Below, piece after piece: positions 24,738 through 31,178 of a DNA stretch of 64,000 bases. Position 1 is the first letter of the stretch. The number at the start of each line of letters is the position of its first letter. The translations under genes and the position numbers were made by a program. Source of the DNA: Thermoplasmata archaeon (GTDB lineage: Archaea > Thermoplasmatota > Thermoplasmata > Lutacidiplasmatales > UBA184); the NCBI GenBank assembly GCA_021844945.1, contig JAKBSJ010000001.1, forward strand, positions 310,001 to 374,000. Reading direction: 5' to 3'. The notes under the pieces are model-generated. The model had not been told where the DNA came from. It did not search any database and saw only the letters and a program-made list of their open reading frames with translations.

Positions 24738-25336
24738 GGGAGCGGGAGATCTCCTTGCGCAAAGCGACGGACTACGGAGTCCAACGCCTCCAGCTCGAGC
24801 GGCGCGAGCCGTGCGCGCAGGGTCTCGGGCGTATCCTGCGCTTCGACGGGCATGCGGCGTTGCTCGAGCGTGGGTCCTGCGTCGACGTCCCCCGTCACTA
24901 GGTGTACGGTCACACCCGTCTCCCTCTCGCCGGCAGCGAGGACCGCGGCGTGGACTTTGGCCCCGTGCATCCCCTTGCCGCCGTATCGGGGCAGGAGCGA
25001 GGGGTGGACGTTCAGCGCCCGGCCTTTCCACGTTTCCACCCAGGACGGCGGTAAAATCGAAAGGAACCCGGCCAGGATCACGAGCTCGGCTCCGTGCGCA
25101 CGAAGTCGATCGGTCAGGACACGCGCGAACTCGGCTGGGGCGAGCGACCGACGAGCAACGAGCTCGACCGGAAGGGCGAGCCGGCGGGCGCGATCGAGCG
25201 CGCCGATCCCCGGACGATCGGCCAGCACGAGGACGACTTCGATCGGGGCGTCGGTGGCTTTCCATCGGGTTACCAGCCCCTCCAGGGTGGTTCCTTCGCC
25301 CGAAACGAGAATCGCTACGCGCAATCGGCCGGGCAC
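24728..25336 (-). CDS. purN: Phosphoribosylglycinamide formyltransferase (purine synthesis)
   Basis: The 202-aa protein follows the PurN pattern: VAILVSGEGTTLEGLV at the N-terminus, the AGFLSILPPSW segment, the active-site region NVHPSLLPRYGGKGMHG (catalytic Asn and His) and the TGVTVHLVTGDVDAGP segment with the catalytic Asp. It transfers a formyl group from 10-formyl-THF to GAR. The start is GTG 25336. It overlaps the convergent ParB-like gene by 10 bp at the 3' end and follows tfb on the same strand. Confidence 0.92.
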   Translation of the reverse strand: MPGRLRVAILVSGEGTTLEGLVTRWKATDAPIEVVLVLADRPGIGALDRARRLALPVELVARRSLAPAEFARVLTDRLRAHGAELVILAGFLSILPPSWVETWKGRALNVHPSLLPRYGGKGMHGAKVHAAVLAAGERETGVTVHLVTGDVDAGPTLEQRRMPVEAQDTPETLRARLAPLELEALDSVVRRFAQGDLPLPYR

Positions 25337-25373
25337 GCCCGCGCCGGGGCACGCGGAGCCAAGAGGCTGACGG

Positions 25374-26354
25374 TTAGAGCATCACGCGGAGCTGGAGCTT
25401 GTCCGTGAGCTCCTTGTAGCGATTGCGGATCGTGACCTCGGTGACGCCTGCAACCTCGGCAACGTCGCGCTGGGTACGACGCTCACCGGCTTGGACGCTC
25501 GCGATATAGATCGCGGCGGCGGCGACCCCGGTGGGGCCGCGGCCGCTCGTCAGCTCGTGCTCCGTCGCGAGCTTGAGGATCTCGTTGGCGCGGGTCTGAA
25601 TCTCGCCCTTCAACTTGAGCTCGGAACAGAAACGCTGGATGTAGTCCTGCGGCTTGGTGGGAAGCAGTTTGAGCTGGAGCTCCCGAGTCATGAACCGGTA
25701 GGTCCGCCCGATCTCCTTGCGGGCGATGTGCGACTTCGAGGCGATTTCGTCCAGCGTCCGGGGCACGTTGCACTGTCGGCAGCTTCCGTAAAGAGACGCC
25801 GCGACCACGCCCTCGATCGACCGACCACGGATCAGGTTCCGATTGACCGCCTTGCGGTAGATGATCGCCGCGGTCTCGCGCACGTTGCGGGGCAACCCGA
25901 GACCGGATGCGATACGGTCGAGCTCGGCGAGGGCGAACGATAGGTTGCGTTCGGTCGCACTGGACACCCGGATGCGCCGCTGCCACTTCCTCAGTCGGTA
26001 GAGCTGCGCCCGGTTGCGCGTCGGGATCGACTTCCCGAACGGGTCGCGGTTGCGCCACCCGATCTCGGTCGTCAGCCCCTTGTCGTGCATCGTAAGGGTG
26101 GTAGGGGCCCCCGTCCGCGCGCGCTTGTCTCCTTGCTCGTGGTCGAAGGAGCGCCACTCCGGCCCCTGGTCGATCATCGACTCCTCGAGCACGAGGCCGC
26201 ATTCGTCGCAGACGACCTCGGCCCGCTCGTAGTCCCGGGTCAAGTGCGTGGAACCGCAGTTGGTACAGCGCGTAGCGGCGACGAGGTCTTCGGGCTTCCC
26301 GTTGGTCCGCTCCTTGCGTGCGGCGGGGGTTTCGCGGGGGTCCGCCGTGCTCAT
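25374..26354 (-). CDS. tfb: Transcription initiation factor IIB (TFB)
   Basis: The 326-aa protein has an N-terminal zinc ribbon ([15 protein letters not shown] and [12 protein letters not shown], residues ~28-60), the B-finger/linker ([18 protein letters not shown]), and two cyclin folds with [18 protein letters not shown] and [17 protein letters not shown]. The C-terminal [22 protein letters not shown] binds BRE DNA. It is the full-length general factor that recruits RNA polymerase. It overlaps gar1 by four bases (ATGA). Confidence 0.95.
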   Translation of the reverse strand: MSTADPRETPAARKERTNGKPEDLVAATRCTNCGSTHLTRDYERAEVVCDECGLVLEESMIDQGPEWRSFDHEQGDKRARTGAPTTLTMHDKGLTTEIGWRNRDPFGKSIPTRNRAQLYRLRKWQRRIRVSSATERNLSFALAELDRIASGLGLPRNVRETAAIIYRKAVNRNLIRGRSIEGVVAASLYGSCRQCNVPRTLDEIASKSHIARKEIGRTYRFMTRELQLKLLPTKPQDYIQRFCSELKLKGEIQTRANEILKLATEHELTSGRGPTGVAAAAIYIASVQAGERRTQRDVAEVAGVTEVTIRNRYKELTDKLQLRVML

Positions 26355-26704
26355 GGAGCCTCGCGATCCACACCCTCGCGGATGAGCCGACGGCCGAGCA
26401 ACGCCAACCCTTCCTCGGCCGACACCGGCCGACGAGGTCGAACGCTCAAGTACGGGCGCTCGACGGGACCGAACACCCGAACGACGCGCCCGCGGAATCG
26501 GCCACGAGGGTCGGAGACGATCGTCCCTTCCGGGGCCACCGAAGAATCAGCGGATCGAACGGTAAGCGCTCCGGTGGGAGTTACGGCGAGGACCGTGCCG
26601 ATCTCTCGGGCGGTCGTCGTGCGGCCCCGTACGGTCGACAACTCGTATAAAGCACTTTCGGAATATACATAAGCATTTCGGTCGAGCCTTCCCGGGGTGG
26701 CCAT
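26351..26704 (-). CDS. gar1: H/ACA RNP protein Gar1-like
   Basis: The 117-aa protein contains the Gar1 beta-barrel pattern: [18 protein letters not shown], then [21 protein letters not shown] and [10 protein letters not shown]. It has a short N-terminal extension and a C-terminal helix. Gar1 is a subunit of the archaeal pseudouridylation RNP with Cbf5, Nop10 and L7Ae. A gar1-tfb gene pair is widespread in archaea, which supports the call. It overlaps the upstream ubiquitin-like gene by one base (TGATG). Confidence 0.85.
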   Translation of the reverse strand: MATPGRLDRNAYVYSESALYELSTVRGRTTTAREIGTVLAVTPTGALTVRSADSSVAPEGTIVSDPRGRFRGRVVRVFGPVERPYLSVRPRRPVSAEEGLALLGRRLIREGVDREAP

Positions 26705-26913
26705 CAGCCGCCGCTGAATGTCGGAACGATCTGAAGCCGGTGGAGTCCTGCGATGGGCCGGTCGTGAGGCACGGGTCGTCCGTCGATCAGCACCGCGGAT
26801 CCCTCCGCATAGAGCCCGACCGCACGAACGACGTCCCGCACCGTCCGATCCGCGGGAAGCTCAATCCGACGCCACTCCGATCGGCGGGCACGGACGATCT
26901 CGACGTCGAGCAC
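26704..26913 (-). CDS. Ubiquitin-like/ThiS-MoaD-fold protein ending in Gly-Gly (SAMP-like)
   Basis: From GTG 26913 the product is 69 aa: a beta-grasp pattern (LDVEIVRARRSEWRRIELP, then TVRDVVRAVGLYAEGSAVLI) with the typical VLIDGRPVPHDRPIAGLHRLQ and a C-terminal diglycine (TFSGG). That size and ending match archaeal SAMP-type modifiers and sulfur carriers. The longer frame to 27009 runs through the tRNA-Ser gene, so I reject it and use the GTG 21 bp after the tRNA 3' end. It leads the Ubl-gar1-tfb operon. Confidence 0.75.
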   Translation of the reverse strand: MLDVEIVRARRSEWRRIELPADRTVRDVVRAVGLYAEGSAVLIDGRPVPHDRPIAGLHRLQIVPTFSGG

Positions 26914-26934
26914 TACTGGAGCCTCGGTGGGAGG

Positions 26935-27053
26935 CGCTGAGGGGGAGAGCTTCCGAGGGGGGAGATCCTCCCCTGCCTCCTTTGAACTCCCGCGATGCAT
27001 ACGCATCACCAGATCTCGAATCTGGCGCCTTGGCCGAGCTAGGCTACCTCAGC
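26935..27053 (-). tRNA. tRNA-Ser(CGA) with a 32-nt intron in the T-loop
   Basis: The 5' end is at 27053. The acceptor stem GCTGAGG/CCTCAGC, D-arm, anticodon arm (CCAGA, loop TTCGAGA, TCTGG; anticodon CGA) and a 5-bp long variable arm (GATGC/GCATC) fold normally. The T-stem GGGAG is followed by TTCAAA, then 32 extra bases (26949-26980), then T and the matching CTCCC. The discriminator is G at 26935 and CCA is not encoded in full. A TATA-like ACAAATACG lies about 25-33 bp upstream (27078-27086). Confidence 0.88.
26949..26980 (-). other. Intron in tRNA-Ser(CGA) between positions 59 and 60
   Basis: Removing these bases restores a 7-nt T-loop (TTCAAAT) and a perfect 5-bp T-stem. The boundaries can fold as a bulge-helix-bulge: bulge AAG (cut AA/G), central helix TTCA with GGAA (last pair A-G mismatched), bulge GCT (cut GC/T), and inner helix GAGG/CCTC. 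This is the motif recognised by archaeal tRNA splicing endonuclease. Confidence 0.8.
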
Positions 27054-27214
27054 ACCAACTACCGGGGAGACCTGCACGTATTTGTCCGTTGTCAAGCCTT
27101 CGACCCCGCGGGTCTTCGGTCTCGGGCTCCGTCGTTGTCGCCCCCGAACCTTGGCCCACCGCGCTATCGCGTCGCGCTGCAGCACGGCCCGGCGAGCGAC
27201 TCGGGCGACCTCGC

Positions 27215-28249
27215 TCATCGCGACGTACCGTCAAGGTACGACCGGTATCGCGCGACCGCGTCGATGGGTAGAGGATCGACGCGACCGCGAGCAGCAACTT
27301 CGAGGCTCGTGAGGTCGCCGAGGATGAGACCTTCGAGTAAAGCTTCGAGCAGATCGGAGCTTTCGAGGGGGACCCGGACGCCGAGAGTTCCCTTGCGGGC
27401 GAGCATGCGTTCGAGGTATCGGTTGGATGCCCGAACCCTGGGCGCCGTGCCACCCCATTCCAGGAAGAACACTGCGAAACGGCGCGCATCCGAGGCGCGG
27501 ATGTGATCCCACGCGACTATCGCATTATGGTAGGCCTCCGGGATCTCGTCGAACATCGCCAGCCGCTTTGCGTTCTCCTCCATCTGCGTCGCCCAGCGCC
27601 GGGCGAGCGGCAGGAGCGGCGCATCTCCGTAGATGAAGGGGAACCGACGGCCGAGGCGAGCGGCAAGCCGTTCCGGAAGGCCGCCGCGCCTCGCGTGGGT
27701 CGCGTGATGGGCCCGGAGCCGTTCGGCGACACGACCGATCCGGTCTTCGTTCGACTCCGGGAACCACGCGTCGAGCAGTCCGAGAATCGACCCCAGTAGG
27801 AGGCCCACCGAACAGCGGGGCGGCATGTCGGGATTGATGACGATTAGCGGAACGCCATCGCGCTCGGCGCGTTCCGCGAGATCGCCGCCGGAGGTGAGGG
27901 CGACCATTCGCATGCTCTGCCGACGCGCCGCATCGTAGGCGGAGAGCACCTCCCAGGTCTCGCCGGAGTGGCTCATCAGGATCGCGAGAGAGTCGTGATC
28001 GGCCGCGGCCGGCAGGGCCGGCCCCCGCACCACCGCAAACGGGACCTTCGTCTCCAGTTCGAAGACGGCCCTCGCGAGGTCCCCCGAGATCGCCGAGCCT
28101 CCGATCCCGACCGCGTACGTGGGTCGCGGACGGGGCCCGATGAGGCCGCGCGCGGCCTCCGCCCCATCCCGGTATCCGTTTGTGAATTGATCGGCAAGCT
28201 GCGCGGTGAGTGCCCGCATCCGTTCCAGCCCCGGGGCGAAGGCGGCCAT
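27215..28249 (-). CDS. Bifunctional phosphoglucose/phosphomannose isomerase (SIS domain)
   Basis: The 344-aa protein has two SIS sub-domains with the archaeal PGI/PMI hallmarks: GIGGSAISGDLAR (~48), SHSGETWEVLSAYDAA (~92), GGDLAERAE, and the catalytic-site segment QMEENAKRLAMFDEIPEAYHN (~220, with Glu and His). It interconverts fructose-6-P with glucose-6-P or mannose-6-P. It would feed hexose phosphates to the phosphohexomutase and glycosyltransferases in the window. It is 49 bp from the GT4 gene on the same strand. Confidence 0.9.
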   Translation of the reverse strand: MAAFAPGLERMRALTAQLADQFTNGYRDGAEAARGLIGPRPRPTYAVGIGGSAISGDLARAVFELETKVPFAVVRGPALPAAADHDSLAILMSHSGETWEVLSAYDAARRQSMRMVALTSGGDLAERAERDGVPLIVINPDMPPRCSVGLLLGSILGLLDAWFPESNEDRIGRVAERLRAHHATHARRGGLPERLAARLGRRFPFIYGDAPLLPLARRWATQMEENAKRLAMFDEIPEAYHNAIVAWDHIRASDARRFAVFFLEWGGTAPRVRASNRYLERMLARKGTLGVRVPLESSDLLEALLEGLILGDLTSLEVAARGRVDPLPIDAVARYRSYLDGTSR

Positions 28250-28297
28250 GCGGCGCGCGAGGAGCGGTGGCCAATATGGCTTGAGCGCTCGGCGCGC

Positions 28298-29338
28298 CTA
28301 CAGAGCTGTGGCGGGGAACGCGCCGACGGACCGATAGAGGGTTCGGTGTGCTTCGACGATGGGGGCCCAGTCGAATCGTTCCTCCGCGGTCCGACGAGCG
28401 GCAGCTCCCAGCGAAGCGCGTAGCCCGTCGTCCTCCGAAAGGCGAAGCATCGCCGCTCTGAGCGACTCGACCATCGCGGGTGTCGAGCCCTCCTCAATGA
28501 TGAGTCCGGTCCGCCCATCATCGATAACCGGGCGGATCGCGGGCGCTCCCACCACCGGCTTTCCGGTAGCCATTGCTTGGACGACGACCCCGGGAAAGAG
28601 CTCGACTCGGCTCGGGTGAACGACGAACGATGCCGCCCGGTAGAGCCGGAGGAGATCGGTATCCGGAACCTCGCCCACTAGCTCTACCGGCCCCGAGCTC
28701 CGAACGCCCGCGGCGTACTCCGCGTCGGGGGTAGGTCCGACCAAACGCAGTTTAAGCGGGGTTCCGACCAGAGCCTGGGCCGCGAGGTGCCATCGCTTCA
28801 CCGGGATGACGGCCCCGACTCCGAGCACAACATGGGGATCACCAGGAGAAGGTCCGGGAGAGAACCGCGCGGTGTCCACGCCCAACGGAATCGTAACCAC
28901 CGGGCCGGGCGGTGGGAGCTTGCGCAGGGCATCCAGAATGGTAGCGCGGAGCGCGTCGGTCGGCGCGACCGTCGCCGCCGCACGTCGGACGGCGCGGCAC
29001 TCGAGTCGGAAGCCCCAGCGTTCGCTCCAGCGGTCGCGAACGAACCAGTGACGGGAGTGGGTAGTGTAGGCGAAGGGGATGCGGGCCCGGGCGAGACGGT
29101 TCGCGATCACCGGGGTATGGGCGTGGACGATCGCGCCTTCGAGCGTCGAGCGATAATGCCCCAAGTGCGCCGCAAACCGGTACTCCCCCGTGCGGCTCGG
29201 ATGGACTTCGTTGATCACGATCACCTCGTCGCCGGCCCGGCGGAGCGCGGCGGCGAACTCGGCAATCGTTCGCTCTACCCCTCCATAGCCCGTCGGTGGA
29301 ATGGGGCGCTGACCGCTGCCGACGAGCACGACGCGCAC
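28298..29338 (-). CDS. GT4-family glycosyltransferase
   Basis: The ~346-aa GT-B enzyme has the N-terminal PPTGYGGVERTIAEFAAAL and the nucleotide-sugar domain with VGAVIPVKRWHLAAQAL, LVGEVPDTDLLRLYRAASF and the EX7E motif VELFPGVVVQAMATGKPVV. The likely role is sugar addition in surface glycan or glycolipid synthesis. I chose GTG 29338 (VRVVLVGSGQRPIPP), where the Rossmann strand starts; the longer frame to 29569 overlaps the divergent EVE gene in antisense. Confidence 0.87.
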   Translation of the reverse strand: MRVVLVGSGQRPIPPTGYGGVERTIAEFAAALRRAGDEVIVINEVHPSRTGEYRFAAHLGHYRSTLEGAIVHAHTPVIANRLARARIPFAYTTHSRHWFVRDRWSERWGFRLECRAVRRAAATVAPTDALRATILDALRKLPPPGPVVTIPLGVDTARFSPGPSPGDPHVVLGVGAVIPVKRWHLAAQALVGTPLKLRLVGPTPDAEYAAGVRSSGPVELVGEVPDTDLLRLYRAASFVVHPSRVELFPGVVVQAMATGKPVVGAPAIRPVIDDGRTGLIIEEGSTPAMVESLRAAMLRLSEDDGLRASLGAAARRTAEERFDWAPIVEAHRTLYRSVGAFPATAL

Positions 29339-29416
29339 GAAACGCGATGCGAACCCGAGGATATACGGTCCCCTCGCGGGCGTAACCCGTATGCGGCCGG
29401 GAGTCTGGCAGGACTC

Positions 29417-29823
29417 GTGGCCCACTGGCTGATCAAGGAGGAGCCGACGCACTACTCGTTCGCCGACCTCGTCTCGGACGGTCGAACCCGTTGGGACGGT
29501 GTTCACAACCCACTGGCGCTTCGCCACCTCCGAGCGATGCGGAAGGGAGATACCGCGATCTACTACCACACGGGAGATGAGCGGGCGTGCGTAGGCATCG
29601 TCCGGGTGGCGACGGACCCCCGGCCCGATCCGAGCGATCGTCGGGGTTCGTTCCTGGTCGACGTCGACCGGTGCGAGCTCTCGCGCGCGCGGTGACCCTC
29701 GCCGAGATCAAGGCCGACGCGTCTTTCGAGGGTTTTGATCTGGTCCGCATCGGCCGACTCTCCGTCATGCCGGTCACCGAGCCTCGGTGGCAGCGTATCC
29801 TCGCGTTGTCCGACTCGACTTAG
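29417..29823 (+). pseudogene. EVE-domain protein split by a frameshift
   Basis: The first part, from GTG 29417, reads AHWLIKEEPTHYSFADL, then TRWDGVHNPLALRHL and MRKGDTAIYYHTG, the classic start of an EVE (PUA-like, modified-base-binding) protein. It stops at TGA 29693-29695. The remaining conserved half (AVTLAEIKADASFEGFDLVR and RLSVMPVTEPRWQRIL) continues in another frame to TAG 29821-29823. The switch lies in a CG-dinucleotide run (CGCGCGCG, near 29680-29692). Either the gene is newly broken or a base was lost or gained in sequencing. Joined, the product would be ~135 aa, the family's normal size. Confidence 0.8.
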
Positions 29824-31076
29824 ATGGGGAACTCTCCCCGGCGTCGTGCCCAGCGCGCGGCGGCCTCGCGCCACCGGGGCGCGGCATACATTACAATCCG
29901 GTCCCGGGACGGGCCGAGTCGCGCGAGCTGTCTCCATGGCCCGTCGCCGCGGAACGGGAACTCCATCGATCTCCCGTCAACAAGCGCAATCGTCCTCCCG
30001 TCCTCTTCCGGACGGTCCCGGGGCTCGAGACCGGCCAGATCGAAGAGGATGCTCGCGGGAGGAGCGCCGAGCCGGTCCGCGACCGCGTCTTCCGTCGATC
30101 GGCGAAGAGCCGGATCCCGCGCGAGCCGCTTCCACGCCTTCTTGCCCGGTCCCGTGAGTTCGACCAGGCCGGTCACTCGCTTGTGCAGCTGCCGGACGCG
30201 CAATCCGTGGGTCAGCCGCCGACTGGTCTCCGAACGGTCATGGCCGAGCTCGGCCAGCAGGTCCCCGTCGGCGGCCGCCAGCCACTCGTGCGCGACGTCG
30301 GGGTAGCCGTCGGCGCGCTCGACCGCCGCCTGAGCCATCAGTTCGGCGGCGCGGACCGTCTTGTGGTAGTAGACCGCCGCATACATCAGGGCGCGTCCCA
30401 CGAGGAACCCTTCGACCGCGCTGCGCGCTTTCGCGGCGAACGCGAGTCGGCCCCGCGCGAGACGGCTCGTGTCGATCAAGCGAACCGCGTCGATTGCGCC
30501 GTGGGCGACGCCGGTGTAGTACGCGTCCCGCTGCAGGTAATCGATCCGATCCGCGTCAATCGCGCCGTGAAGGAGCGACGAGCGCGGTGATGGGCGTCGG
30601 GAAGGGATCGGGTCGATCAGATCGGCGAGAGTCGCCGGCGAGATACCGGCCGACTCCAGCAGCCCCGGTAGCGTCGGGTCCGCCAAGCCGTCGGCGGTTC
30701 CCTCGATCAGGACTCGAGAGCGGTGCTCGTGGCCGTAGCCGAACACCTCCTCCATCGTCGGCTCGAGAGTATGGGAGAATGGGGGGTGGCCGACGTCGTG
30801 GAGGAGGGCACCGGCGGTCACGAGGGTCTGTTCTCTCTCGGACAACCGAAGGGTTTCCACCATTCGACGTGCGACCCAATAGGTTCCCAGCGAGTGCTCG
30901 AGACGAGTGTGGTTCGCTCCGGGGAACACGAGATGAGCGAAGCCGGTCTGCCGGATGCCCCACAAGCGCTGGAATTCCGGGGTTCCGATGAGCTCGAGCG
31001 CGAGCCCCTGGAGCGAAATCGGTCCGTGGACCGGGTCGTAGATGGATTTGTGGGCACGGATCCTCACGCGGACCAC
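29820..31076 (-). CDS. HD-domain nucleotide phosphohydrolase (dGTPase/SAMHD1-like)
   Basis: The 418-aa protein begins HKSIYDPVHGPISLQGLAL and has the metal-binding HD site TRLEHSLGTYWVA, then LLHDVGHPPFSHTLEP, then GAIDADRIDYLQRDAYYTGV. This is the arrangement of COG1078 deoxynucleotide triphosphohydrolases. The C-terminal ~150 aa are family-specific. It may control dNTP levels; the substrate is not established. The stop overlaps the EVE stop by four bases (TTAG). The start is GTG 31076. Confidence 0.88.
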   Translation of the reverse strand: MVRVRIRAHKSIYDPVHGPISLQGLALELIGTPEFQRLWGIRQTGFAHLVFPGANHTRLEHSLGTYWVARRMVETLRLSEREQTLVTAGALLHDVGHPPFSHTLEPTMEEVFGYGHEHRSRVLIEGTADGLADPTLPGLLESAGISPATLADLIDPIPSRRPSPRSSLLHGAIDADRIDYLQRDAYYTGVAHGAIDAVRLIDTSRLARGRLAFAAKARSAVEGFLVGRALMYAAVYYHKTVRAAELMAQAAVERADGYPDVAHEWLAAADGDLLAELGHDRSETSRRLTHGLRVRQLHKRVTGLVELTGPGKKAWKRLARDPALRRSTEDAVADRLGAPPASILFDLAGLEPRDRPEEDGRTIALVDGRSMEFPFRGDGPWRQLARLGPSRDRIVMYAAPRWREAAARWARRRGEFPI

Positions 31077-31142
31077 CGCAGACTGAGCAGGGCCGCAGAT
31101 AAGAGAGGATGCCTACCGAAGGGCTTTCCGACCCGGCCGAAG

Positions 31143-31151
31143 CTATTTATC
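31143..31151 (+). promoter_or_regulatory. TATA box for the TPR/RING-like gene
   Basis: CTATTTATC lies 28-36 bp before the ATG at 31179. It supports that start over the much longer open frame reaching back to 30723, which is antisense to the HD gene. Confidence 0.55.
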
Positions 31152-31178
31152 GCGGGCTACCCGAGTTCGGTCCACCTC

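Noticed and set aside
26914-27009. The longer N-terminus of the ubiquitin-like ORF
   Set aside because: It is translated tRNA-Ser sequence; the beta-grasp fold starts after GTG 26913.
27039-27218. A 59-codon minus-strand ORF between the sugar isomerase stop and tRNA-Ser(CGA)
   Set aside because: It ends inside the tRNA and covers its likely promoter; basic composition without a conserved pattern.
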